Assembly: GCA_964019155.1 (NCBI GenBank)
Contig: OZ025243.1
Location: forward strand, 16,522,118 to 16,586,117
Length of the DNA: 64,000 bases
Origin: Osedax fenrisi
Taxonomy: Eukaryota; Annelida; Polychaeta; Sabellida; Siboglinidae
Direction of reading: 5' to 3'
Positions 11,227 to 23,475 of this stretch are shown here, piece by piece (position 1 is the first letter of the stretch; every line of letters starts with the position of its first letter). The notes under the pieces were generated by a model, which made no database searches, was not told the origin of the DNA, and saw nothing but the letters and a program-made list of their open reading frames with translations. Made by a program: the position numbers and the translations under genes.

Positions 11227-11658
11227 TTATATGTACATTTTATTTCAATACATTGTACAATGTACATGTATAATATTCAAATATTATATAAAATATATAT
11301 AACTGATTAGATATATGTAAAGTAATATACATTAAAGAGTAATCCCCGGTAATACTAGTCTAATATATTTTAGTGGTACTAAAGAAGTATTCTATGATTA
11401 CATGTTATAACCCGTATAAACCTACAACATATTATATCCACATTATTACTATTCGTTCTATTATAATTTACAATCTCAGATTGAATCTGGGTTTAAATCA
11501 CCCTCAGATTAAAAATGTTATAGTCTATGGACATAAACCATCATATATTTTAATATAGATTAATATATATGGAATATAGGTTTCAAGCATAGATCTAGAG
11601 TATTCTAGGGTACTCTAAATCTATGGTTTAAAGATAGATATCAATGGATTTATTCACA

Positions 11659-11690
11659 GAGCTAGAGAGAAAGCTTTCTCTCTAGCTCTA
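11659..11690. repeat. Perfect 32-bp palindrome
   Basis: AGAGCTAGAGAGAAAG joined directly to its reverse complement. The half-motif GAGCTAGAGAGAAA also occurs at about 4860. Confidence 0.9.
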
Positions 11691-12150
11691 TGGATTTATT
11701 CATCACACGATTTTGTCTTTTTATATAAAATTGAAAACCTACTATTTGTGTAGTTTTAAATATTCCCTATTAAATTTGTAAACAACATTATAAGGTATTA
11801 TGCAATTTAATTATAAAGCAACATTATATATATATAATATAAGTATTATTAATATATATTTACAATGATATATGTTATATAATAATAATTATATCAAATA
11901 ATTATTATTTTTTGATTTTAATTGTATTTAATAATTCTTATATTTTAATTTTTAATATTTTAATTTTTAATATTCGTGTTGCATTAACTAATCCGTATTT
12001 ATTTGTAATGAATCTTAGCTATCATAATAGTGCATATAGATGCTATTTTTTTTATTAGTTTCTGAAATAAATTAAAATGTTTTATAAATAATATAAATTT
12101 AATATAATAATTTTAATAATTCAATATTATATTCAATATAATGGATGGTA

Positions 12151-12531
12151 CGGACAGTAGGCAAACATTAAATAACTATAAATAACAAAGTTAAAGCGTG
12201 GCTCGCGCGAATACATTATTTGTAGTTACTAATAACTTTGTATAGGCTCACTTTGGGTTATAATCATTATAATAATGCAGATAAAAAACAGAATAATAAA
12301 ACTAAACCAAATAAATCAAACAACCCAAAAATATCAATCTGAAAATATTAATTAATTAATTAATACGAATGGTGTATACGTATATTTTTATAAGGGCATT
12401 ATTCTATATATATACATGTTTATCATTTAGATTTTATTTTCGTGTGCACTAGAGCTTATAATTAATTAGCGCAACGCACGCCTTGCGCGTACTTTGTTAT
12501 TTATAGTTATTTAATTTTTGCCTACCGTCCG
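12151..12531. mobile_element. TA-flanked MITE with about 45-bp terminal inverted repeats
   Basis: 381 bp between TA (12149-12150) and TA (12532-12533). Left end CGGACAGTAGGCAAACATTA, right end inverse CGGACGGTAGGCAAAAATTA; both continue AATAACTATAAATAACAAAGT. A TA target and such inverted repeats fit Tc1/mariner-type MITEs. No coding capacity. Confidence 0.85.
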
Positions 12532-12718
12532 TATTCCCCAATATAATAATTATTATATATTATAATACTATACAATTTTATGGGAGTCGATTAAAGAGGA
12601 CTAGTTGAGGGTTAAATGTTACATTTGAAATACAATTTAATAGTATATATATATTAATAATATAATATTATTGATATTTGTGGGTTATTTTGTTTAGTTT
12701 TATCCTGCTAAGCGGTGA

Positions 12719-13554
12719 CTGGAGAAGAAGACCGCCTATATATTTAAGAGTTCAAGTTGGGCGGTCCTACTAATATATAAGAGCCGCCCATCGATGTAAA
12801 TATATGTCACTCAAGTAAATATGTTACGCTTGATTTCACACGCTAAAATATTCCATACGAGTAACATACGTCGTATGTCATACGTACGCTGCTAATGTGT
12901 ATTATCATATTAAAACAAATATATATATATATATATATTATAATGATATGTATAATAATATAATCCATCGATATGTTACCCGTTATAGTAACTGTACAAT
13001 TAAATATTTGTTAATATATTTTATTTTTTTATTAATTTTAAATTTATACTATTCGAAATTTTAAGGTACTATAACAGTTACTATAATGGATACCATAACG
13101 ATGGATTATATAATTATACATATATAATATATTGGTTATACTTGAAATTAAACGGACATTCTAAAACTATATCGATCTCAGGTGTACGTAACATATTCGA
13201 AATATAATCGAATACTTTCTAATAGTATAAATTAAAATTAAAATTTAATTAAAATTAAAATTTAATTAAAACTAAAATTTATTAACAAATATTTAATTGT
13301 ACAGTTATTATAACGGATAACATATCAATGGATTATATTATTATACATATTCTAATATATATATAATATATATATTTGTGTATTTGTGTTAATATGATAA
13401 TACACATAAGTAGCATACGTATGTTACTCGTATGGAATATTTTAGCGTGTGAATTTACTTGAGTGACATATATTTACATAGATGGGCGGCTCTTATATAT
13501 TAGTAGTACCACCCAACTTGAACTATTAAATATATCGGCGGACTGGTTCTCCTG
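12719..13554. mobile_element. Foldback element with arms of about 300 bp
   Basis: The two halves are inverted copies: AGTTCAAGTTGGG, ACTAATATATAAGAGCCGCC, AAATATATGTCACTCAAGTA, CACGCTAAAATATTCCATAC and AACATACG occur in the left arm and inverted in the right. Short AT-rich centre. TATCCTGCTAA stands on both sides (12701-12711 and 13555-13565) as a likely target-site duplication. Neither arm codes. Confidence 0.85.
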
Positions 13555-14110
13555 TATCCTGCTAAACAGGCTCCTTGGTTTTTATCTGCATTACATCCTA
13601 AAGTGAACCCATTTATTTCACATTTAAAATGTAACCTTTGTAACACAACTCATCCTTTTTGATCGTTACCCTAACTTTAATTTATAATTTAAAATAGATT
13701 TTTAAATATTATATTATTATAATAATTATAAGTATAACGTGTACAACTTGTATAGTACAAGTGGACTATCGATATCCTTCTGAAGTTTTGTAAGCATTAT
13801 GCTTAGCATGTCATTTTTAAAATTAAAACTTCATATCCAGTTTTTCTTATTTATTAAGGGGCATGCACACAGAGATTCCGCAGATTTTTCCCGCTGCTTT
13901 TTTCGATGGAATTACGCTGGAATTGAAAATGTTCAATAAAATACGCAGCTTTTTTTGAACATGGACATGTTCAATATTTTCTATCGTTTTTCCGCGCGTA
14001 ATAGGCGTTTTAAACTTTTTGTGATTGACACATAGCATTTATAGATAATATTAATTTATAATTTATAATTTTTTAAATATAATTTAAATTTATTATATTA
14101 CGATATTAAC

Positions 14111-15005
14111 ATGAATATAGATTTACATTTACTAATTAATGCTATAAAAGAATATCCATCTATATGGAATGTGTCATCTGATAAATACATAAATAAAACA
14201 ATAAGAAACCGAGACTATGAACAAATATCAAAGGATTTGAAAATTGATGGTTTAATTTAATATTTATGTGTTATTTATAACAATATATTTTATTATAAAT
14301 ATATATAATTAATAATTAAATATACATAATCAATATAATTAATTAGGTATATTAATGAGATTTTTTTAAATGTTGACAATGTTTTTTTTTACTTGATAAA
14401 TATGATGTTATATTTTTCAAACAAATTGTAGTTTTAAATAACGAATATAGATGTTCTAAAATTATCGTAAAATTGCTTATACAATGTATAATATAAATAT
14501 TATTATAATATGTATTATATGTTCATAATTAGTATACATATATGTTGTAAGACAATATTGAGTGTAAACATATATATTTATATATCATATATTATATGAT
14601 GTTATGTTTTTTAAACAAATTGTAGTTTTAAATAATGTGTGTGGCTATTCTAAAAAGATCGCCAAATTGCGTATACATATTATATGTTCATAATTAGTAT
14701 ATATAAATATATATTGTAAGTAAATATTGAGTGTATAAACATATATATTTATATAGAATCTGCGAAATATTAATAATTTTTGATAATTAAAAAAAGCTTA
14801 TGAACCAAAGGCGCCATATTTATATTACTAAACTACTTTTTTAATAGTTTTGTGTGTTAAATCAGAATATTACATGTTACACTTTTATCATATTCGTATA
14901 CACAAAATTCACATATATACATGTTTATGTACATACAATGATACATTATGTTACATACATACATAACTATATATTAATAAATTGTATACATAATTATATT
15001 AAGTA

Positions 15006-15044
<39 letters not shown>

Positions 15045-18000
15045 TATAAGAAACAAATATATGTGTATATCTATAATTATACAGGTGGTTTGAACTAAAT
15101 ATTAATAACACACTTTCAATTTTAATTTTCTAGGTCATACTTTTAAAAAACATTATAATAATTATTAAATATATATATTCATACTATATTGTATAATGAA
15201 TAAAATATAAAACACACATTTCTAGAATGTACATATTTAGTATATTATATTATAAGTGAGAAATAATAATTGTGAACATATATATAGCGAGAAATTGCAT
15301 ACTCTATTTAGAGACCCATACTGCGCTATTTATATGCTTAGACGATTCTATTATTAAATATCTTCGGCTAGGACTCTGATTACTTATATATTAGTTATAT
15401 ATTTAATTATACTAATATATTATTAAATATATTCAAAATGATGAGATATTATTATAATAATTATATAATAAAAAAGTATATTCAATGAATAATATTCATC
15501 CATATTTATATTATCATAAAATACTATTCATAAAATACGATTCATGTATAATTTTTGTTGTGTGAAACTGTCGTACCAAAAATATAACGTTTTATATTTG
15601 TTCCGTACAAACGTAGAAAATAGTATATCATTTGTCGCTTTCAAACTTTTGTACGACATATTGTATATCTATTTGTATATCACATTACAAGTATTTTATT
15701 GATCGTGTGAATACCTCTTTATTCTATCCGGGAAAGTATAAATTAATTAATATAGGTTAATATTAGCAGATGTTTCTATAAAGGAAAGATATATTACTTG
15801 AACACATGCAATTGTGTATTTCAATTTTGTACACAACAAATTAATAGCGACACATACATATGGTGTAATTTATGGCACATTTGTTGCAGAGTTGTTTGAT
15901 TTAAATCATTTGATTAAATCATTGATTTTTTTGATTTTTTTGAAGGCAAAAATCATGATTTTTTTGATTTTTTTGATTTTTTTGATTTTTTTTGATTATA
16001 AATCAACTTTTTTATAATTTGATAAAATGTAATTAATAGTTTGGATTACTATTATTAACAAATCTAATAAATAAAACTGATTAAATAATATAAAATTTGT
16101 ATTGATAAATTTATTTATTTATTCTATCAAAAAAATCAAAAAAATCATGATTTTTTTTGATTTTTTTGATTATAAATCAACTTTTTTATAATTTGATAAA
16201 ATGTAATTAATAGTTTGGATTACTATTATTAATAAATCTAATAAATAAAACTGATTAAATAATATAAAATTTGTATTGATAAATTTATTTATTTATTCTA
16301 TCAAAAAAATCAAAAAAATCAAAAAAATCAAAAAAATCAAATAAATCAAAAAAATCAATGTGATTTTTATTTTTTTGATTTTTTTAAAAAAATCATGATT
16401 TTTTCCAACTCTGATTTGTTGTATATAATATAGTCGTATCAAACTATAAAATGTTAAAATGTATTTTAAATTATTATTTGTATAATGAAAACTAATTTTT
16501 CATTTCTAATATATAACAAATCAATAGGATATTTTAGTTTTAAATTCTATGCATAGATATGATGCGAGTAACAGCTAATTTATAACGTATGTAATTTAAA
16601 AAAACATTTAATACATAATTTTATTAAAACATTTATCTATTTAATGTTATATCCGCATGAATTATAAACTCAAATGTGATAATTCTTTGAAAAAAAGTAA
16701 AATATGTACTCAGTATCACTATTCCTGTTTCCAATTGTATCATTAATTTTATTATCATTACATTTTACAAATATCATTGTATTAATTATATAAACTATAT
16801 TAATTACAATTTATTAAATGGGATAGATCTTAGATCAAGCTTACAAATATTTATGAATATATTTTATTATTTATTGAAATATTTATATATTATAATATTA
16901 CTATGTATATATTTTATTAATAAATATTATTGTAGTTAAGCTGATAAATATAAAGTGGAAATCGGTCCGAGACTATTATAAAAAACTAAAAATATGCTAT
17001 GAAATAAAGTTGTTTAAAGCGAGAAAGAGTGGGAGTGCAGGAGATGATTTAAGTTCTCCTACATGTCCATTTTATAATGGTTTATAATTAATATTTATAT
17101 TTCTAAAATTATGTATTATAAGTATAATATGTAATGTATCATTACAAATTAACAATAACTATTATAACTAAATTTATTTAAATTATTTATTAATAGATAT
17201 GAATGTATTGACGAAACACTAGAGCAGAGGCCTACTACATCATCGGATGCCTATACTATTCAAGGTAACATTGATTACTCACTAATGTAGTTGTATTTAT
17301 ATTTGATGTAGTTGTATCCGATCGAATACACTCAATATATATTATTTAAATAAAACATACAAATATATTATTTAAATAAAACATTATACAAATATATTAT
17401 TTAAATAAAACATTATAAAAATATATTATATGTTTACTATATGAAAAAGTATAGTGTAATATATATTTATATAATGTATAATATAAAATAATGTAATATA
17501 TACATATTAAGTTACATATTAAGATACACATATTAACTACAGAAATTAATAACAGAAAAAGATACTGCTGATAATATGAACACTATACAAATAGAAACAT
17601 ATGAATACCAGGAAAGATCAACACCATCACCATCACCATCGCCACCATTACAATTATCACCAGCAATAGAATTACTATTACCATTACAATTACCATCACC
17701 CATTATGGAGAATATCATAGAAATTAATGATGATATAAACCCTGGACCCGAGACAGCCTCTTCTTCGCGAGCTGCTTTGGCATTATGTACACCGCGTTCT
17801 AAAACAAAATTAATTAAAAGGTTAAATCATATCTATTATATCATTTATTTTACTGTATGTAATGCTTAACTGAATATTGATTAGATTTGATGAAAGATTT
17901 AAGGATATGGATACTCGAAATAAGCGAAAATCTTCGCAAGATGTCATTGATGAAGACATTTTACAAAAAATTAAGAAACTTAACGCAACTTATAACAAAT

Positions 18001-18140
18001 CTTGGCTATGTAGTACATTAATCGCTCAAGCCGAAAAAATAGAAAAATATGCTATAGATGAAGAAGATAAATTAGATGTAGTTGATGAAATTAATACTAT
18101 AATAACTATATTTTGTAAGAGAATGATACAGAAAAAATAA
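14111..18140 (+). CDS. Harbinger MADF-domain DNA-binding protein, five exons, apparently intact
   Basis: Joining 14111-14249, 16936-17079, 17223-17264, 17556-17820 and 17885-18140 gives a 281-residue open frame with all GT/AG junctions in phase (1, 1, 1, 2). Residues about 5-94 form a MADF (Myb/SANT-like) domain: LLINAIKEYPSIWN in exon 1, IKWKSVRDYYKKLK and KSGSAGDD in exon 2. A Ser/Pro-rich linker is followed by SSSRAALALCTPRSK and a lysine-rich, helical C-terminus of the kind seen in MADF-BESS proteins. In Harbingers the Myb/SANT-like partner binds the transposon ends and brings the transposase into the nucleus. The gene converges with the transposase. No stop or shift is seen, unlike its partner. 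Exon 3 is short and its boundary least certain. Confidence 0.72.
15887..16413. mobile_element. hAT-type MITE nested in the Harbinger
   Basis: 527 bp bounded by CAGAGTTG and its inverse CAACTCTG, with an exact 8-bp duplication ATTTGTTG outside (15879-15886 and 16414-16421); both are hAT hallmarks. The inside is dominated by TTTGATTTTTT and its inverse AAAAAATCAAA, and has a unit repeated with a 174-bp period (GATTATAAATCAAC at 15994 and 16168). It lies in the first intron of the MADF gene. The open frame across it is not a gene. Confidence 0.9.
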
Positions 18141-18518
18141 AATTATATTAAACATATTTATTAATTGATTATTATGTTAATTATATGTACAAATTATGTT
18201 AAATGAAATAATATAGATTCAATACACATGGTAAACAAAATAGTAATTAGATTAATAAATATGAATTATATAATTAGAAATAATAAAAATAATATACACA
18301 TAATATCATATCAATGTATTAAAACATTACAATACAATTATATTAAATATATGTATTAATTGATTATTATGTTAATTATATGTACAAATTATGTTAAATG
18401 AAATAATATATATTCAATACTAAATACAAATACAAAATACTAGTTTTAAAATAGTAATTAGATTAATAAATATGAATTATATAATTAGAAATAATAAAAA
18501 CAATATCATATTGATGCC

Positions 18519-19305
18519 TCAAACGCATCCATCTTGCCATTCCACTCTTCCTTCTTCTTCACAATATGCAGCAATCTCATTTCGTATTGCCACCGATGAC
18601 TGGCTAATTGCATTTTGATGTTCGGGTATTAGTGTCGACATGGTACAAGTTGGTGTATTTGTAATGTGTAAATTACGAACTAATAAATTATGCAAACTGC
18701 AGCAGGTTAGCGTGAACAAGTCAACTTTTGCAGGTGAAAAATTTAGTTCACGCTTGAAAATTTGAAATCTGGACGATAGTATACCAAAAGCATTTTCTAC
18801 ATTCATATATTATATATATATTTAATATATAATATTAATATATACATTATGTATAAATATTATATGTAATAATAAGTTAATGATAATATAATGTATATTA
18901 TATGTTGCATATATTTACTTTATATATATATTATATTATGTTAATAATAATTATTATATATTAACTATTATACTTAAATATACGCACCGGTTTCTATAAA
19001 ACGTGTCTCATTTTTACGGATATCGCCTTTTTCCAATTAGTATCTTTTCTGTATAATATCGGGGTAACTAATGTAGCTAAATAATTAAATTGTACGGAGT
19101 TCATTCTCACGAAATTATAGTATTCCTCCGGCTGTTCCTCGTCTAATTCCGCCATTAGATTAAATGATCCAGCGTATTGTTCTTTTCGATTTATCAACCA
19201 TTGATATGACTATATCTTCCTCTTATTTCGATGTCTTCGTAATCGATTTAAATATAATATTTGTAATAATAATTTCTTTTTGGCATTCCTATTCACCATA
19301 ACCAT
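18519..19305 (-). pseudogene. PIF/Harbinger transposase remnant, catalytic core missing
   Basis: From the ATG at 19305 (minus) an N-terminal part reads RNAKKKLLLQILYLNRLRRH, hits an in-frame TAG at about 19210, then continues WLINRKEQYAGSF, FNLMAELDEEQPEEYYNFVR and DTNWKKAISVKMRH, the usual N-terminal region of Harbinger transposases. About 190 bp of non-coding AT-rich sequence follows, then the C-terminal block VENAFGILSSRFQIF and CCSLHNLLVRN ending at 18519. The roughly 150 residues that should hold the first two catalytic aspartates are absent, so it cannot be active. Confidence 0.85.
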
Positions 19306-19570
19306 AACTAATAATGTAGTAGATAATATAAAATAATAGTAATATAAAATGTAAAATGAATTATTTCTATATTCCGAAAATAACTATATTTAAAATACAA
19401 ATTAGGTCAAAGTAAGGTCAACGTTAAGTTAAAGTTCACATTTATTATCATTTTAATAGAAGTTATAACTTCTTCAGTGTGAATGCTATTTTAAATTCAA
19501 GTATTTTTCCATTGAAAAAAGCTGTGGAAAGCTGTGGAAATCTCAGTGTGTATGCCCCTTTAGTCAGTAA

Positions 19571-19737
19571 TTTAAATGTGTGGATTTTTAATTTTCAATG
19601 TGCATATTTCGTTCAAATACCATACATTTATATTGAAATAATTTAGTAAATTACTAAACTATTTATAAATGTATATACATTTATGCTATATGAACGAAAT
19701 CCGTAAAGTGAAAATTAAAAACCCACACATTTACATT
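19571..19737. repeat. 167-bp near-complete palindrome
   Basis: Left arm TTTAAATGTGTGGATTTTTA, right arm its inverse (AAACCCACACATTTACATTTG); the match continues almost to the centre at ATTTAGTAAATTACTAAAC. It begins about 10 bp outside the right end of the Harbinger. Probably a small foldback MITE; no clear target duplication seen. Confidence 0.8.
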
Positions 19738-20115
19738 TGAATCCATGCAAGTGTCTTAATGTATATTACATATTACCAGCACATAATTATTATAATAGGA
19801 TTATTACCAATTATAATTAATTCACATATTTTATAAATTATATTTCAAACTATTTATACAATTAATATAATTAATTTACTATATATTGCGATATTAATAA
19901 TTCCTCATAAGTCTTTCTACAAATACTATTGATACACTATCATATAGATATATAATATTAATCCATAATTAAACTATGAAGATATTACACTAATTATATT
20001 CAATATATAACATATAGCTTGTGCAATACTAAGTACGTACTACTAAGTCAATCAATTTAACATTCAATATTTTCTAGAACTTATATAATGCATACTGACT
20101 GCAGGTGTGCCCACT

Positions 20116-20375
20116 GTGTAGCTTGGATTGCTAAGGTGTCAGACACATATGTAGCGTGATATAGGTTAATCCCCGTTTCCAATAAAATATGTCTTACAAT
20201 AATATTTAGAAGACATTTTTTATTATTGTATATAAATAATGATCGACTCTTATAATCATGGATGTATTAACACGAAAGCGGCTTAGAATGGACATTAGAG
20301 TCATATGGTGAAATATAAGTGACAACTTCTTTTAAGTTCCTGAATGGGATGAAAGGACTCCACCAAAAATAAATA
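20116..20375 (+). mobile_element. tRNA-derived SINE, copy 1 (longest)
   Basis: A roughly 70-bp head with A-box-like TAGCTTGGATTG and B-box-like GGTTAATCCCC, then a body shared with four other copies in the window (GTCTTACAAT, TTAGAAG, TGTATATAAATAATGATCG, ATCATGGATG, GGACATTAGAG) and a 3' end TTCCTGAATGGGATGAAAGG followed by ACTCCACCAAAAATAA. The structure fits a Pol III SINE. The head is not a functional tRNA gene. Confidence 0.75.
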
Positions 20376-20531
20376 AAATGATATTAAAAATCGACATACT
20401 TAATATTTATAGGAGGGATGTCGATAGTACACTTGTACACATACTAGTAGGAGCTCCTATTATAATATTATATATATATTTGTATGTGTAGTTATATTAT
20501 TAAAAGTTTTACAATATTTTAATGGTATTAA

Positions 20532-21111
20532 GGCTATGTACTGGTATCAAAATAAATTAATTTATCATTTTTTATTTTATGATTGAATTCGAATATATAA
20601 TATATTAACTATTAGATTTTAAAATTTTGAATGAAAATATTACGTATAAGTATTAAAAAAAAACGTTTCAAAACACGTACTTTAAAAATTTCAATGAAAA
20701 ATAGCTTTAAAAAAAACTTTAAAGTTGATTATCTCAGAATAATTTTTTTTTTTGTTCAAATTCCTACTACTTTGTAAATAATTAACCGATTTCAATAATT
20801 TTTTCAGAGAATGTATATTATATACCAATACATAATAATTACTATACACATTTTTTTTTAAATTAAAAAAAAATATAAAAAAAATGACTAAAAAAAATTA
20901 AATAAATTAAAAAAATTTTAACCAAAAATTATTTGACTATCCCCAAAAAAATTTGAAATTTTGTATAGTAATTTTTGTAGTTCCATATTTACTCAATAAG
21001 TTACAATTTATTTTAGGTCGATCCATTAATTATTGAATGAGAAGTAGGCTTTAGCATTAGGGCATTTTTCCCTATTCTTATACATTAGACAGTCCATACC
21101 GGTACATAGCC
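20532..21111. mobile_element. TTAA-flanked MITE (piggyBac-like target)
   Basis: 580 bp flanked by TTAA (20528-20531 and 21112-21115). Ends GGCTATGTACTGGTAT and inverted GGCTATGTACCGGTAT. TTAA is the piggyBac target, but the terminal bases are not the piggyBac CCC, so the superfamily is open. AT-rich and non-coding inside. Confidence 0.75.
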
Positions 21112-21134
21112 TTAATTTAATTGTAATAAATATA

Positions 21135-21172
<38 letters not shown>

Positions 21173-21656
21173 TATAATACAATTAAATAATAACTATTAC
21201 TAATACTATATCATTTATAATTAATACCATTAACATATTGTAATACTTTTAATAATATAAGTTCACATAATAGGCATATTAGGTAAACAATTCAGATATT
21301 ATTTAAATGTTAAATCAATAATTATATTATTTATTTATTGATATTGTCTTGTAATAATATTTCTAAATCAATAATAGAGTGTACGTAATCGATAATAGAT
21401 TGTGGTGTATGCTTCATATCACTTTGCATGTAATACACTGTAATTTATCATTCATATACTATTTACTAATGATATATTCACAATGAAATCATTGCTTTAT
21501 CAGATGAGGAAGTATAAGATGATTTCCAATAGAAATTTTTGAGTGAAAATCAGATATCATATAAAGGTTGAGGTAACTCGTTAGTATTATATAAATAATC
21601 TATGTCAAAGGTCATGTAATAGTCACGCTTACTAATAATATTATCGATTCGGTAGA

Positions 21657-21746
21657 ATGGATGAAGAGAAGACGATATCCATTAATTTGACAATCGAGGA
21701 TAATGAAGACAGCATAGATGTAATGAAAATCCAGATTGATATAAAG
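21657..21746 (+). CDS. Possible first exon of an unrecognised small gene
   Basis: ATG opens a 30-codon frame, MDEEKTISINLTIEDNED then SIDVMKIQIDIK, ending AAG/GTTATT, a usable donor in phase 0. Composition is unlike the surrounding AT repeats. I do not recognise it. A possible later exon of the same strand lies at 23476-23752, but the phases do not match directly, so an intermediate exon would be required. Confidence 0.25.
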
Positions 21747-21954
21747 GTTATTATATTTATATTGTTATCAATATAATTAATAAGTCGTGTTATTACTAAT
21801 AACTTATTAGTAATATTAATTATTTAATTTTATTTATTCAAATCTATATCATCTGCAAAATTTGTATTTGGATATTAATAATTATTTAAATAAATTCATT
21901 TATACATTACTAATTGAGCCACTATAAACATGTCTAAATATATATATATATATA

Positions 21955-22551
21955 CAGTAAAACCTCTCTATAAGAAACTATTTTTTTACAGTACTTTTTT
22001 TCTTATAGAGAGGTTTTCTTATAAAGAGGTTTTTACTTTTCCAATGATTTTAAGAATTTATTTAGGACCTATACTTGAAAATGCACTATATATAGTGCAT
22101 ATGGTTATATATAACCTATATGTTATATACATAGTATATTTATTTATTTTTATTTATTTAGTATTAATCAAAATAATAGTTTAGAAATATGATTTATTTT
22201 AAAATAACATTTATTAATTAATTTTAATAAATCTATGAATATACAATAACAATTATTAATTATGTTTAATTCATTTCGAGCCATTTATGTAATATAAAAT
22301 ATTTGTAAGAAAAAAAGATCTTATATAATATTTAATTTCTATAATTTTTATCAATATACAATACTTCTATTTATATATATAATTATTTTTTATATTTTGT
22401 ATAGAATAAGTTTCTTATATTTTTCTTATAAGATTTTCTTATAAAGAGGTTTTTTAATGTGGAAAAGGTTGAATTCCAACCAAATGTGTGAACATTTTTC
22501 TTATAAAGAGGTTTTTCTTATAAAGAGGTTTCTTATAGAGAGGTTTTACTG
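21955..22551. mobile_element. pogo/Tigger-like MITE
   Basis: 597 bp flanked by TA. Terminal inverted repeats CAGTAAAACCTCTCTATAAG and its inverse; the related block CTTATAAAGAGGTTTT is repeated several times near both ends (22012-22033, 22435-22454, 22498-22530). TIRs starting CAGTAAAACCTC with a TA target are typical of pogo/Tigger relatives. No transposase. Confidence 0.85.
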
Positions 22552-22559
22552 TATTTAGA

Positions 22560-22808
22560 TGACACACAAGCAGTAGGACACAAGTTCGACCCTCGTCCGG
22601 ACCATTAATTAAATTTAAAAAATGGGTCTTACAATATTATTTAGAAGTGATCTTATATAATTGTGTATAAATAAATGATCGGCTCTCGTTAAATCCATGG
22701 ATGCCTTAATGTGAGAGCGGCTTCGAAGGGACATTAGAGCCATATATGGTTATAAGTGAAAACTTCATCTAAGTTCCTGGATGGGATGAAATGACTCCAC
22801 CAAATAAA
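22560..22808 (+). mobile_element. tRNA-derived SINE, copy 2
   Basis: B-box AGTTCGACCCTCGT near 22582, then GGGTCTTACAATATTATTTAG, ATCGGCTCTCGTTAAATCCA, GAAGGGACATTAGAGCC, and the end GGATGGGATGAAATGACTCC followed by ACCAAATAAA. It starts right after the Tigger-like MITE. Confidence 0.75.
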
Positions 22809-22924
22809 AATAACAATATATATATAAATCTGTATATTAATTATCAAATATTATTATTACATTTATTTAATCATTTTAAAATTATATTGAAAAAAATAAA
22901 TTGTATTACTTTGTATTCAATATT

Positions 22925-23012
22925 GTTATTTTATTTTGGTAGAGTCCTTTCATCTCATCTAGGAACTTAGATATTTTGTTCACATATTAGCAATTAGCTC
23001 TAATGGCCTAGA
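22925..23012 (-). mobile_element. SINE 3' fragment, reverse
   Basis: TATTTTGGTAGAGTCCTTTC followed by ATCTCATCTAGGAACTTAGA is the inverted 3' end of the SINE family; the head is missing. Confidence 0.65.
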
Positions 23013-23475
23013 ACAATAATACATATTATTCATATATTAATATTAAATATAGTTATGAATGTAATTGATAATTTTTATCAAAAATAAGTTTTCGTTAAAA
23101 TTTAAATGTTTTATTTTACTTATGAAATACATACTAGACTTATTTTAATACATTGAAATAGTAAGAATTTAAAAAAAAAATTGAAATATATTTATATTTT
23201 GAATTAAAATTCAGTGATTAATATATATATATAATATATTCATCTCTCTTATGGAAATAAATTATTCCTAAGCACGCCAAATAGGATATAGATAGGCTAT
23301 TTAATTAATTACTATTACTAATTACTATTAATAATACATAAAAGTTTTATTTTTAAGTTATACCAATAATGAATTCCGAGTTAGTTATTTTATATATATA
23401 TAATATCACATACCACTTATTTATCATATACATGTTTAAAGTGACTCTTGTTGGATATAAATAATTATTATTTAG

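Larger units (their letters stand above)
13857..19559. mobile_element. Complete PIF/Harbinger DNA transposon, 5.7 kb
   Basis: Flanked by TTA (13854-13856 and 19560-19562), the 3-bp target of this superfamily. Terminal inverted repeats: AGGGGCATGCACACAGAGAT on the left and, inverted, AGGGGCATACACACTGAGAT on the right, extending about 50 bp to CTTTTTTCGATGG/CTTTTTTCAATGG. Inside are a plus-strand MADF protein gene and a convergent minus-strand transposase remnant, the usual two-gene set of Harbingers. Internal duplications: about 190 bp at 14403/14597, three roughly 30-bp repeats at 17341-17430, and an approximately 150-bp direct repeat at 18165/18352. Confidence 0.93.

Noticed and set aside
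13847..14038. 63-codon minus-strand frame at the Harbinger left end
   Set aside because: It lies over the terminal inverted repeat and has no family features.
15814..16017. 67-codon frame in the Harbinger
   Set aside because: It runs across the hAT MITE's TTTGATTTTTT repeats and its target duplication.
22575..22600. B-box GTTCGACCC as a tRNA gene; likewise near 20170 and 58115
   Set aside because: No cloverleaf can be made and all three are followed by the same SINE body.
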